Of a stretch of 64,000 bases of DNA, positions 45,171-57,039 are shown piece by piece (the stretch's first letter is position 1; each line of letters starts with the position of its first letter). Source of the DNA: Diadema setosum (lineage: Eukaryota > Echinodermata > Echinoidea > Diadematoida > Diadematidae); NCBI RefSeq assembly GCF_964275005.1, contig NC_092696.1, positions 28,090,953-28,154,952 on the forward strand. Reading direction: 5' to 3'. Position numbers and translations under genes: made by a program. The notes beneath the pieces were generated by a model. It made no database searches. It saw only the letters and a list, made by a program, of their open reading frames with translations, and had not been told where the DNA came from.

Positions 45171-47299
45171 GGATATCATCAGCATGATGGCACAATTGAA
45201 TCACACTCAGTGTAGCTAGGCGGCGGATGAGTTTTGTGTCCCCTTCACTGGCAGGGAGATTACATACATACACATGCACTTGTATGATATGATTTGTTGC
45301 ATCATCAAGGAAATCTTATATGTGTGGAGATCTATATCATGGAACCTACTTTTAGTGAGTACTTAATGTGATGATGCATGAAAGTCACCCATTCTCTACG
45401 ACTGTACCTTGTACAAGCGAGCTGGATTTTTCACCTCAGGGCACATATAATGTGCTTTACTTTGGCACTGTTTGCAAAGCAATATTTTGCCAAGAGTGTA
45501 TCAAATTTGTATGTAGAAAAAAATCTAGTTGTATGTGATTGAATGATAATGTATGGATGCTTACCGAAAAAAGAAAAACCCACAAAAATCATCTTAGTTT
45601 GCAAATGAGCACATCAGCATGCATACTTTCTTTGTTGATGAGTGAGGGTATTCCAAAAGTTACTTTTGCTGAATAGGGATTATATACTATTAAAATACAA
45701 ATATCATCTTGATACCCAAATCCAACTGGCTTTTAGTATTGTAGCGCGACAATGTCTAGACTGCTCTTGAGAAGTTGGCAGCTGTATTTTATACAGTTTA
45801 CAGATTTGTGTTGTGTGTGTGTGTATGGTTTTTACACTTTTGTCTGACTGTGTTGGTTAAAATGTCATAAAGTGCATTATGTTGTAATCATTCCCATCAA
45901 GTTTCTCAAAAATCATGTAGAGTTTGTGCAGGGTTCAGATTGGTTGCTGTACAGGGTTCATAAGGTTTCTGTGGGCATTACACTAACTTTATGCAGAGAC
46001 GGAAAATATGTTTTTTTTTTAGTATTTTGTACTTTTCTTTCCACCAAAAAAATTCTGCAGGTTTATGGGAATTACTTTTTCCCCAAATGATTACTCATCT
46101 ATTTCAGGAGAGGTTAAAAATACTGTTCTCCCCACCACAAGTATGCCCTTTTGTCTCTCAGAATACAGCAATGCTGTTCATAAAATTGGTATCCCTTTGC
46201 ATGGGCAATTGAAAAAAAATATGACAATGTTTATTATTAATTTTCACCCTTTCATTTGTTCACTGGTTCATTGAATAAGCAGAAAGGATATTGTCCTATC
46301 GTATTCAAAGTTGAGTGATTCCACTCTATATTTCTCAATTTTGATAGTTAAACTTTCTGCTCAGGATTTATAATCATATTGAAAGTATGATACTGGCCTT
46401 ATTATTATACTCTGTTTCTTGAAACAAATACAGTGTACACTCAATCTTTTGTGTTTCTGTTACCACCCACTCGCAGGAGAAGGTGCATATTCCACAAAAT
46501 ATAAGTTTACAAGAGGTCAAAAGTTAAAGCACCTCATATACCCCTTTGACAAATTGATGTATCCCCCCACCTTATCTGAATTAGGAGGGCAAAGCGGTCA
46601 ATTCAAATAAAAAATTGCCTTCACAAACTCTTAAAGTACTCTGCAGTGTCAAAATGGTACAGATTATTCTGGACCCCATTCCAATTTTTACTTAATACTA
46701 CCAAGTAATGCAGATATTATTCATAAAATTTAGTTTGTAAAAGAGGTTACCTTAGTCCATGCTGCTAGTGATGTTGTGTGACATAATTTGATAGTTTAAA
46801 GTGAATGGTCCTTTGAGCATTATGATATTAATACATGTAGTAACAGAAATGTCAATTCGTCTATTTAATCCCTGTGGAGCCATTGTTAATAGAATGTCTA
46901 CACTGTAGTCTTTTGAAATTTAAACTTATTTTCTAAGATACAGGTACATTTGTTTGCTGGCTTAGTTTCCAAAACTCTGATAGGATTTTACTTACAGTAC
47001 TGAAGGAATGATATTCTACTTTAATAACGGATTGCCTAAATGTTGGTAATGGGGGGGGGGGGGGGGGGGACTAGACGGAAAATGTGTAGAAATTTGCTGT
47101 ATGGAAATAATACAATCAGAACATTATTCACTTGCAGACAAGAGGAAAAGGCATTAATTATCAAACAGTACGATATGAAGCATACACTGTACACTTGTAT
47201 GGCATGTACACCCGTAGTCTTTCTCAAGGGCCTCTTGCTGTAGTAACACTATGGTACAAGTGTAGCAATGCAAGCAGCATATGGCAGTAGATTGAGATT
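45171..47299. other. Unassigned DNA
   Basis: No gene recognised. A G run of about 20 occurs at about 47050-47069. Confidence 0.4.
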
Positions 47300-48612
47300 G
47301 GTCATTTCCAGTTGGGAACCAGGACCCAGTGGGACCCCTCCCCCCAGTTTGAACCATGCCCCTGCAGGAACCATGCCATAGCAAGAGGGGCATGGATGGG
47401 ACAGAGAAGAGGATCTGTATGCCTATCAGATACAATTATAGAGTTTGTTGATCATCAACATTATAATCATCATAGATCAAACATTATCGAGTCAATCCCC
47501 AGAAGGAACCATGAACCTGTGGGAACCATGATGTGATGGGGGCCATGACACAGTGGCAACCATGACACAGTGGGAGACATGATCCAGTGGGAATTAAGAC
47601 CCAGCAGGAACCACGATCCAGTGGGAACCATGACCCAGTGGGAACCGTGACCAAGTGGGAACCATGATCCAGTGGGAACCCCCACCCAAGTGGGAACCAT
47701 GACCCAGTCGGAACCATGATCCAGTGGGAACCATGTGGGAACCACAACCCAGTGGGAACCATGGTTCAGTAAGAACCATGACCCAGTGGGAACCATGATC
47801 CAGTGGGAACCACACCCTAATGGGAACCATGACCCAGTGGGAACCATTATTCAGTGGGAACCACAACCCAGTGGGAACCATGGTTCATTGAGAACTACTG
47901 TACAGACACAATAGGAAACATGATCCAGTGCCAACCATGACACAGTGGCAACCATGATCCAGCAGTTGGGAACCATGACCCAGTGGGAACCATGATCCAG
48001 TGGGAACCACACCCCAGTGGGAACCATAACCCAGTGGGACCCATGATCCAGTGGGAACCACGTGAGCACCTCAACCCAGTAGGAACCATGTGAGCACCTT
48101 AACCCAGTGGGAACCATGGTTCAGTAAGAACCATGACCCAGTGAGAACCATGACCCAGCATGGGAACCATGATCCAGTGGGAACCACACCCTAATGGGAG
48201 CCATGACCCAGTGGGAACCATGATCCAGTGGGTACCACAACCCAGTGGAAACCATGACACAGTGGCAACCATGATCCAGTGGGAACTGTGACCTACTGGA
48301 AACCTTGATCTAGTTGAAACCACACCCCACTTGGAACCATGACACCGTTGCAACCATGACAAAGTGGGAACCATGATCCAGGGGGAACCACAACCCAGTA
48401 GGAGCCATGTTTCATTGGGAACCATGACCCAGTGAGAACTACTGTCTAGACCCAATGGAAACCATGATCCAGTGGGAACCATTGTCCAGTCGGAACCATG
48501 GCCCAGTCTGGGCCATGCCCCAGAGGGAACCTTTACCCAGCAGGTAACGAGATCCAGTGGGAACCATGACCCAGTGGGAACTATGATCCAACAGCAACCA
48601 CAACCCATCAGA
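47300..48612. repeat. 1.3-kb minisatellite, 17-bp unit GGGAACCATGACCCAGT
   Basis: More than 60 variant units (GGGAACCATGATCCAGT, GGGAACCACAACCCAGT and so on) in near-unbroken tandem. Since 17 is not a multiple of 3, the minus strand reads the same Gly/Ser/His/Trp/Pro-rich peptide in all three phases, giving several long open frames that are by-products. Confidence 0.92.
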
Positions 48613-48683
48613 AATCACGCCCTAGCAAGTGGGACATCGGTGAGACGCAGTAAAAGTTCCAGCCCATTGAATTACAGTGTTTA

Positions 48684-49590
48684 AGCCCCCGTTCCACTAT
48701 CATGATCTGGACCCCGATCTGTCCCGATGTATTAGATCGGGAGAGAGCGGCAAAAGTGTACGGGGATCGGAAGCATCGTAGTAGCAGCGTTCGGAGGTCG
48801 GGGTTGGAGCGGGCATTTTTTCAGATCGGGAAGAAATTTTGAACCTGTTCAAAATTTCTTCCCGATCTCCCCGATCAAAATTGACCTATTTTGAATCGTA
48901 CGGCAAGCAGGGAGAGCGTAGTGACAGTGAAAACACTGCGGGATTAGTGTAACAAGGTCTTTCTGAGCGTAGTAACATTGGCACAAGACGGGAAGTAAAC
49001 TTAGGCACCGACGTGGTCCCGCTGCTGTGCTGCTCTTCCCTGATCAAAGCACGATCTTCCCGCTTTAACACCGCTCTCACTATGTTCTCTACTCTCGTAT
49101 GGAATCAAGGCCTGTTCTTATGACGCTCTCAGTATGCATCATTCCCGCTTTAGTTACGCTGTTTCTGCTTTAGCTACGCTGTTACCGCTTTAGCTACGCT
49201 GTTCCTACGCCTTCCCAGATGTTGGAGGACATTGTCGCTGCACCTGTCGAGGCAGAATATGAAGCAGGAGCTCAAATTTTTCGAAGAAGAAGAAGAGATG
49301 AAGAAAAAGAAAAGAAGAAAGCAGCGAAGCAGCTACCCAAAAGGCAAAGAAAGAGAGACTGCATGTGATGCTAAAAGAGGAGGAAGAGGACATAGTAGAA
49401 TTTTGAAGAATATGAAATCATCTGCAACTGCGGGAAGACGAACTATAAAAGCAAGGACATCAAGAAAAAACCTTGGAAAGATCAGCACATCTTTGATTAA
49501 CAATGCATTGCTGCAAAAGAACCGTGAGTTGAGGAGCCTCTTTAAGGTCCACAGTATATTTGGATAGTAGAACATAGTGGAACAAGGGCT
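48684..49590. mobile_element. PIF/Harbinger-like non-autonomous element with TTA duplication
   Basis: Left end AGCCCCCGTTCCACTAT, right end ATAGTGGAACAAGGGCT (inverted, with small differences), flanked by TTA at 48681-48683 and 49591-49593. A TWA 3-bp duplication is characteristic of PIF/Harbinger. The length is 907 bases. Inside are CCGATCT-rich inverted motifs, a 21-bp repeat present three times (49145-49207, TTTAGCTACGCTGTT), and a short basic/acidic frame. Confidence 0.75.
49219..49368 (+). pseudogene. Short charged ORF, possible Harbinger gene remnant
   Basis: ATG opens 49 codons (MLEDIVAAPVEAEYEAGAQI, then FRRRRRDEEKEKKKAAKQ...), an acidic-then-basic profile seen at the N-terminus of some Harbinger-associated proteins. 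An overlapping frame with ATG at 49259 continues 102 codons to 49567. Neither has a catalytic domain. This is a low-confidence remnant. Confidence 0.3.
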
Positions 49591-49593
49591 TTA

Positions 49594-51009
49594 AACTGCC
49601 ATCCCTGCTGGCATTTGTGTGTATGTGTGTGTATGTGTGTGTGTGTGTGTGAATGCCTATGGAATTTTATGCTAGCAGTTGCGAGATGGTTACTGCACTT
49701 AAAGGGATGAACAAGTCTGTTTGGTCAGGATGATAATATTATCATGACCAAACAGACTTGTGTGGGATTGACATTCTGCATGTTATGCATAATGTTGAAT
49801 GCTGCAGGAAGTTGGAAATATTGCCCTCTGTAAATGATGCTAAGTGCGCAGATACAAATTCCTGTGAAAACATCTTGTGAACACTCATCCAAGCATACCT
49901 TTAGCAGTGTGTGGGATTTCTTGTGTTCAAGAATATGGGATGAAATAGGATATTACCTCCCCATCAACTGCAGATCTAGATTTGGTTTTATAGAATGTGA
50001 GAATGAAATAGAATTTGTGTCACATTTTATCTTTAACACATTGGGGATGGGTTGATTTTGCTACAGCACGCATTTCCCATAGACACTTGCCTGAATATAT
50101 CCGAAACTTGTCCTAAACAGGTTATTAGCAAGTCTAAGTTGTTTTTCTGAGTTGTTCCTGTATCATTCACATAGATATGCAATATGTAATACATGTAATA
50201 CTTTTCTCATTATTTATATTCCGAAGGTAGAATGAACAATTCTTGTTTTTGAACCCTCTGTCATTCAGATTGCACTTGTAGATTTTTTTTTTTTTTAAAG
50301 CTTCATAACTTCTGATCCCTCCAACTGTTTGTGACCAAACTTGACTGGTAAATGTCCCTTGGGGAGTTGAAGGTCACCACAAGGTCAAAGGTCATAGACT
50401 TGGTCATTGAACTTCCGGGAGTTAGAAAAACATTGATTTCTTCTACGCGAATGGGCGAGACACATTTTGGCACTTGCCTTGTTGGAAATACACAAATGAC
50501 TCTTCAATTGGGACATATTTTAAAAGATAATTTTTTTTTTCTCTCAAATCTAAACATTCTCATGATTTCTTTCATTCTTTTTATTTTGCACACTTTACAG
50601 AATCTCCTCATTTTCATGTATTTTTTTTTTTAAATGTTAGATAAGCACTGACATTCAAATTAAAAAAAGAAACTTTATTCTGCTGTCATGTGTTGCCAAC
50701 TTAGAAATACATTTTAAATCTAGCAGTTTAAAGTCTTTTGAAAATTCTGCTCCTGGTGCAAACAATTATATCAGCAACTAATGGCTCTATTCACACTTTT
50801 TTTTTTTCTTGTAAGATCAAACTTATGAAACAGTAAATATCATTTTTAACAGTTGATTCTGCACCAAACATCAGATATATAATTTATGGGATGGGATGGG
50901 TTAAAATGATTTATGGCCAGCATTTGCTCTACAGTGAGTGTTGTAAAATACAACCACTTTTGTAAAGCTCTATATAAGTTTCATCTTCTTCGATTCAACT
51001 TCCCTGCAG
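49594..51009. other. Upstream intron/5' flank of the MTMR9-like gene
   Basis: Ends in the acceptor TTCCCTGCAG at 51000-51009, so its right part is intronic. It holds a TG microsatellite (about 49618-49650), a short inverted repeat around 49718-49762 (AACAAGTCTGTTTGGTCA-type) and a TTAA mini-MITE at 50033. No coding exon is seen. Confidence 0.5.
50033..50125. repeat. TTAA-ended mini-MITE, copy 3
   Basis: Core CCCATAGACACTTGCCTGAA; the right tip has decayed to CAGGTTA. Confidence 0.65.
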
Positions 51010-51020
51010 AGTTTCACACG

Positions 51021-51167
51021 ATGGAGTTTGTTGACTTCATCCGCATACCCAAGGTGGATGATGTGGTGTTGCATCGCCATGGTTACCAGCCAGTAACTGG
51101 GACACTGTGCCTAACAGGACATCACATGATTCTCTCCTCCAGGCAGACAAACTCAGAGGAATTATGG
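51021..51167 (+). CDS. MTMR9: Myotubularin-related protein 9-like, first coding exon
   Basis: ATG then 49 codons: MEFVDFIRIPKVDDVVLHRH ... VTGTLCLTGHHMILSSRQTN, SEELW. The pattern VVLHRxxYxPVxGTLCLTGHHxILSSRQxNxEELW is that of the PH-GRAM N-terminus of MTMR9. The exon starts at 51010 after acceptor CCCTGCAG, leaving 11 bases of 5' UTR, and ends in donor GTAAGT at 51168 (phase 0). MTMR9 is a catalytically dead member of the myotubularin phosphoinositide 3-phosphatases that binds and boosts MTMR6, MTMR7 and MTMR8 on endomembranes; this is family knowledge. The active-site region lies off the window, so its inactivity cannot be checked here. A 5' UTR exon must lie upstream. Confidence 0.92.
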
Positions 51168-52232
51168 GTAAGTGGTAACCCCTCTCCAAAAAGCAAAACA
51201 GAGCAAAACAAATTACAATTAAGTAATGGGATTGGAAACACAATACTCTAATAGCTTTTAAGATGGAAGCAAGTGAGATAAGTATATCTTTTTTTTTTTT
51301 GAAAGCTTATATATCTTTTCGTTGCAGTCAGTATAATCTACCACAAAGTCTGGAAAATCCTCCAAAAGATAGCTTTGTTCCTTCAAGTTCTTCTTCCTTC
51401 TTTCCTTCTTCCTTCTTTTGGATGGCTTAATTACAAATTCACAATGTTTTTTGTCTGTGATACTTTACTTTCTGTAATACCAATATTGTGTAATTGAGGT
51501 ACTTCACATTTGGCAATTTGGATAAATAGCCTTGTTTATATCTTCATTATAAATTAATGATATCAGCTGCAAAAAAGAAAAGAAAAAAAGATTAAGAATT
51601 GCCACGTGTTGTAAACCTTTAACCTGTTGAAGACTAATCCTAATTATATTCATATATATTTGAAAAGAAACAAATACACTGGACACCAAGGAATCCAGGG
51701 AGATTCATACTTCTAAATCCTATTGCATTTACTGCCCTTTTGGAAATTTGAAATTATTGAAGGAAATTGTACGTAATTACATCCCTGAATTATCTGACCA
51801 TATAGTCATCTTTCTATTGTAGATATCTTTTTATATTGGTTGTATTTTGGGCTTCAAATCTTTGCATGACGCGCCTTGGTGAGCTGTCTATATTGGCAGC
51901 CACTACTATGATGTGAAAATATTGTTATATACAGCTCTCTCATGAATGACTTTTAAATCTGAGTACAGTTTCATGCCTTGGATAACTTTACAAATCAACC
52001 ATACACAAAGTGCGACTAATTTCCTTTTGAAACCTAATTTTTTAGTCCAATGTTAAGTTTAGTGCATGCATTTGGCAGTTAATGTATAACTTTGGGCACT
52101 TCGTATTGTCTGCACTAAATGCTGCAGTCATTGTTAGACACCCAAAGACCTCTTAACCACTGCCATACTGAATTTGAAAATGCCAATAGACTTTAGTAAT
52201 ACACAGGCCACCAGGTATCCATACGGAATGGG

Positions 52233-52330
52233 TTAATCCGCTGAGGCTGAGTCTTGAGTATACTCGGCCGAGTGTCTATTATGGGACATGCTTGTTGTAG
52301 CAATTTATCAGTCCATCCTCATCTGGTTAA
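52233..52330. repeat. TTAA-ended mini-MITE, copy 4 (reverse orientation)
   Basis: TTAATCCGCTGAGG at the left, CATCCTCATCTGGTTAA at the right. The core is inverted relative to the other copies. Confidence 0.65.
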
Positions 52331-52677
52331 AGGCATAATTTACCATTTGCAGATGAAGCAAAAGCCCTGTATTAGTGCTTCAAAATAATTCTTAAATGTG
52401 AGTTAGGGATAGAAACAACCAATTAGAGAATTTGAACCAGTATAATCAAATATGCAAAATGTGAACAATAGTTATGATAAAAATGTTTCCACACTAAGCC
52501 ATCTACAGTTATGGTTTAATGAGAAAAATAGTGATATCTCCCTGTATTTTAAGCTTTATTGCAAAACATTTTTATGGTAGGATGTTTTGTGATAGAACTG
52601 ACCTTCACTATATGCATCAAAAGTGATATCTTGAACATTTTTAAATCACTGCTCCCAAAGGTAAACAGGACCTTTAA
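52327..52677 (+). repeat. Family A MITE, copy 1
   Basis: TTAAAGGCATAATTTACC at the left, GGTAAACAGGACCTTTAA at the right (imperfect TIRs). Shared blocks: TGTGAACAATAGTTATGATA, GGATGTTTTGTGATA, GATATCTTGAACATTTTT. Other copies are at 56183 (inverted) and 58816. Confidence 0.75.
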
Positions 52678-53380
52678 TAGACATCATAGGTCAATAGAAA
52701 GTGAATATGCAATAGATGCTGCATGCTATTAAAATGGACGTTAGGCATAAAGTCAGAATATTTATATTGTCAAGAATTTTACGAGCTGCACTTTCACTAT
52801 AGCTTTAAATCATGATTACTGAAGGTGACAAAGGATGAGCATTTATTCAAAACTAAAACCTTTGAAGTGTATGCAAACTTTCAGAACCATTTAATGATAT
52901 GGTTAACTATTACAAAGGGTGGCATGGAATTTGTTAAATCTCTTACATGTACATGTAGCAATTGTTGAATGGGTTGTTCCTTTCTTTTTTCGTGATAGGA
53001 ATAGAGTTAACTTTCAATTACTCATTTTCATGCCAATATGCTAGAACTTCAATGCAACAAACATCCTTTATTTTAATGACTAGAATAGATAGTGTAAAAT
53101 GAGACCAGCAGATAGAAATTTCATGACAATACGTAGAATACAAACATACCAACAGAAATATGGAAATATTTTCAAAATTGGATGTGAAATAAAGTAATTT
53201 TATAAAACATTAAAAATGCATTCAAATCAAAAGAGATGGTGATATCGTTAAACCCACAACTAATTTTGTAAACACATATACTTGTAAAAAAAGAAGAAGA
53301 ATATTTTAAGTTTAAGTTGATAATTTATCAACTGCAAATTCTCCTCGTACAATGTCTTTATATTTTTTTTTCCTTTGAAG

Positions 53381-53540
53381 TTGCTGCACAGTAATGTAGA
53401 TAGCCTTGAGAAGAAATTTGTTGGAAGCACCGGTCAGCTAACAGTTAAGTGCAAGGACTTCCTGACCATCAGACTGGACATTAATGGCATGGATGAATGC
53501 ATCAAAGTTGCAGAGACCATCGAGTCTTTGTCTAGTCTTG
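53381..53540 (+). CDS. MTMR9: Myotubularin-related protein 9-like, second coding exon
   Basis: Acceptor CTTTGAAG, donor GTGAGT. 53 codons plus one base (phase 1): LLHSNVDSLEKKFVGSTGQL ... KCKDFLTIRLDINGMDECIK ... TIESLSSL. This continues the PH-GRAM domain: the first exon's EELW joins LLHSNVD, as in MTMR9 orthologues, and VKCKDF and GMxEC are conserved there. Confidence 0.92.
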
Positions 53541-54381
53541 GTGAGTACAGTAGCAGCACAGGTTTGGAAAGAAAAATTAGCAGTAGAAGTAGAAGTACGT
53601 GGAGGTGGAAGTATCATTACTACACTGTGTTCACACTCACAAAGTATAGAAGCAGTGCATTAATGGGAATATGCAATGCTATTGGTTATTGACGCACATA
53701 CTATCATTCGTAATACGCCTGCGATAATTAGTTATGTGGCCAAACGAATATCTTTAGAAATATGTGTCAATATATTTCGTACTGATATTTCTACTATTTT
53801 TCTTCAGATTAATTGGATATGATTTTATTTCAATATTATTGCTTTAACAATAATTGATAGATGATGTCACTGGCAGAATCTTGGTTGGAATGGTTTTTGT
53901 TAGTGTATCCAAGTAGTTTGAAGAAAAACAAAAGATATTATAGCATATAAAAAATATGGTACACATGAGTAGATGTATTCATCTTGCCACAGAAGTGATG
54001 CTAAGGGTATATATGAATCAATGTATGCCGAGTCAACATGCATTTGCAATGTATTTTAGTTCCTTTAACCAATCAAGTCGCTGATACACCTTGCTGTATA
54101 TTTTTGATCTAAATTTTACTATTCAATGAGTGGTTTGCCTAGTACAATTAAATCTCTCTTTCGTTTTCAGTCTTATTTTGGTCATACCATTTTGACTCTG
54201 ATTGCAGAACTATCCATATGATCTATAGTACATTCATAACTGTTCCTTAAATGGGCAACACATTTTGAAAGAATAGAGGATGTTTCTGTCTCAAATTGGC
54301 AATGTTAATTTGTATACGTTGTTCAGACTGAATGAATTTAAACTTTTCCACAGAATAACATACATCTGTCTCCAAGATAAG

Positions 54382-54480
54382 ATAATGAATGAATGAAAAG
54401 GTATTTTTATTTGGCAACATCTCTTGCAGCCCACAGGCTGAATTACAGATATTTTACAATGTGAGAACATAGGAATATGA
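54382..54480 (-). mobile_element. LINE (CR1/L2-like) 3' end
   Basis: On the minus strand the segment ends GCCAAATAAAAATACC then ATTC repeats, resembling the tail of the fragment at 19320-19441. The element is truncated. Similar segments at about 54800-54890 and 55590-55680 (ACTATTAA ... CAAACTTC ... TTATTACACTGA) look like two further direct copies of one repeat. Confidence 0.5.
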
Positions 54481-55081
54481 AGAAAAAATACAAGATACAA
54501 TGAACAAAAAATATCAGGGATACAATATTGCACATGGAAATTGAACTTCATAAAAATGGTCATGTCATGTACCTCCAAACATGTATCTATTAAAAAAAAA
54601 AATCTTACTATACTTGATTACAAAAACATGCAAAAAACAAACAAATCAAATCAAACCAACGCCAGTACTGAAATCAGATGGATAACAATTAATATAACTA
54701 TTATATAATGAATTAGAATAACAAATAAAGAGAGATAGAGAGAAAGAGAAAGGGAGGGAGGGAGAGGGAGGGGTGGAGAAAGGAAAACGTTTCATAGCGC
54801 GTTTCAGAACTATTAATTGAGACCAAACACAAACTTCCGAATAAAATTCAGAATTGTATATCAATAATTATTACACTGAGAATAATGCTATACACTTCAT
54901 TTACATTTTAAAACAAATTACAATGTTATAAATATATAAATATATAAATATACACATATAAATTTATCATGAAATATATAAAGAAACTATACAACAAATT
55001 GTGGTTACTGAAAAATAAACTTCCATCCCGCGTTTATGATTCAGATTATGTTATATCAACAGTACATCACAATACCATTAT

Positions 55082-55275
55082 GGTCGCTGGGGCGACAAGA
55101 CCTTGTATCTCAAATTTTGGTGAAAATGACTTCCTCGAACTATTGGTCAGACAATATATAAGCCAAGCGATGTCCCGTTCAAGTTTCAGCTGCTCCAACC
55201 CAAATATAAGGCCACCACCACGGCATGCCAAGTATTTGACATTGCAGATACGAGGTCTTGCTGCCCCAATGACGA
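55082..55275. repeat. TIR MITE (GGTCGCTGGGGCGACAAGAC)
   Basis: The left end GGTCGCTGGGGCGACAAGAC, then CTTGTATCT, pairs with AGATACGAGGTCTTGCTGCC at the right. About 28-base imperfect TIRs, 194 bases in total. Confidence 0.7.
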
Positions 55276-56030
55276 CATACTTTGATTAAAAAATACTACA
55301 TGTGAAAAAAAAAAAATCATTGCATTGCTGATTGTGATTATTGCAATGCTTGATAATGATACCGGAGGCTTAAAAAAAAAAAAAAAGAAACTAAAAAAGA
55401 CCTCTTCAAAACACAAGAAATCAGATTTATATCTCATTTTGCTCATTTCTTGTAATGCACGTAATGCCAGTGTATGTTATAAAATATAATGTGTAACTGG
55501 AGAAAAGAATGGGAGAGAAAAAGAAAGTTAGTGGGTGAGGGAGAGGGAGGAGAGAGAGAGGTTAAAGAAGTTACCAAAGGGAGATGTAATCAGAAAATTC
55601 AAAAGAACTATTAAAAACTGAGACAAACAAACTTCAGCTTAAAATTCAAAGCTTATAGCTATCAAAATTATCACACTGACAGGTATATGTATCATTACCG
55701 AAAAACATAGTTTGCCTGTTATATGTATATATTCAATCTTCACATTGTGTTGTATTTGAAATATATCACGATACGGTATATAAAAAAAATAAGATGACAT
55801 AAAATTCAGTTGATGCAGTGAAATTCAGAGTGGCCAGTTTAGTAATAATGAGATGATAATTTCTGCAGCAAAATTCCATCAGGTCTTACTGCTGTAATGG
55901 GTTAATGGCAGAAGGTTCTTGATAAAAAGAGTTTTGAGGCTAATTAGATTACAACTGTGTTTATCTGAGAGAGTATCATGGCTGGATGTGTGACGATGAT
56001 GTCCAGAGCAGGTCATAATCCAATGTAATT

Positions 56031-56123
56031 TTAATCCGTTGAGGATGGACAGATTTTTCTACAACATTCATTTCCCATAGACACATGCCCAAGTATACTT
56101 GGGACTCGTCCTCAATGGGTTAA
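56031..56123. repeat. TTAA-ended mini-MITE, copy 5
   Basis: TTAATCCGTTGAGGATGG ... CGTCCTCAATGGGTTAA, the best preserved pair of ends in the family. Confidence 0.75.
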
Positions 56124-56182
56124 TACCCACACTCGGTACCTTCAGAACAGTTCAAATACCCTCGGCTATTACCTCTGGCATG

Positions 56183-56479
56183 TTTAAAGGTCCTGCTTAC
56201 CTTTGAGAACAGTGATGTTAAAAATTTTTTAAGATGTGACATCTTAGGCTTATTGTACCACAAAACACCCTATCATATAAAGTTTTTGCAATAAAGCCTA
56301 AAATATAAGGAGATACCCCTGTATTTTTCTCAGTAAACCGTAACTGTAGACAGTTTAGTCTGGAAACAGTTTTAACTATTGTTCACATTTTGCATATTTA
56401 ACAATACTTAACATCGATTTTACCAATTCAAATTTTTACAGTGGTTGTTTTTATCCCTAACTCACATTTAAGAACTAAA
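56183..56479 (-). repeat. Family A MITE, copy 2 (inverted, truncated)
   Basis: TTTAAAGGTCCTGCTTACC at the left; the reverse complement carries the same ordered blocks as the copies at 52327 and 58816. The right tip is lost where the family B foldback begins. Confidence 0.7.
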
Positions 56480-56856
56480 GGGTGTGTACAGTTCTGGTTG
56501 AGGTGAGGATTTAGCTTTTAACGTTTTGCGAGATATTCAGAAACCACTCTATGAGATGTTAAAGGGCATGCAATTCTAAGGAGTATCAAAAGTTTATTTG
56601 ATGAAAATCGGATTTGAAATGGCTGAGATATCCAAAAACAAGGTGAAACAAAGAGATCTAATAAAAGGGGTGGCCTGTCGCCTTTTATTATTGTCACTTT
56701 TTTGGATATCTCCATTTAAAAACCAATTTTCATCAAATAAACATTGAATAATTATTAATGTTACATGCTCTTTCATATTTCATAAGAGGTTTCTCCTTAT
56801 CTCACTTATTAATATTATAAACCTGAATCCCCACCTCAACCAGTAGTGTACAGTCC
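56477..56856. repeat. Foldback MITE, family B, copy 2
   Basis: GTACAGTTCTGGTTGAGGTG at the left pairs with CACCTCAACCAGTAGTGTAC at the right. Long inner arms (ATGAAATTT/CATATTTCATAA regions) resemble the copy at 3790-4195. Confidence 0.75.
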
Positions 56857-57039
56857 ATGCTGGGTTTTTGTTTCATCTGCGAATTGTAAATTATGACTTT
56901 AAGTGTTCCAAAGGTACCTTGTGTGAGTACTTCCTTCTAAATGCCTTCACTGAGGTATACTACAATGTACATACACCATGTACGTTGCAATAACCATTTG
57001 ATTGTTCTGTGAAGGTAGTGGAGTATGAAAGTCTTATTT

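Larger units (their letters stand above)
51168..53380 (+). other. MTMR9-like intron (2.2 kb)
   Basis: GTAAGT ... TTTGAAG. Contains a TTAA mini-MITE (52233-52330) and, directly adjoining it, a family A MITE (52327-52677). The rest is AT-rich with nothing recognised. Confidence 0.8.

Noticed and set aside
47470..48608. Several long minus-strand ORFs with Gly/Ser/His/Trp/Pro repeats, like a structural protein
   Set aside because: They follow from one 17-bp unit lacking minus-strand stops; all three phases are open, so openness is not evidence of coding.
47300..48612. CRISPR-like regular repeats
   Set aside because: The repeats are contiguous with no unique spacers and vary unit to unit; the DNA is eukaryotic.
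53541..53692. Continuation of the second MTMR9-like exon past 53540
   Set aside because: The homology stops exactly at the GTGAGT donor and resumes in the next exon with matching phase; the extra frame is intron.
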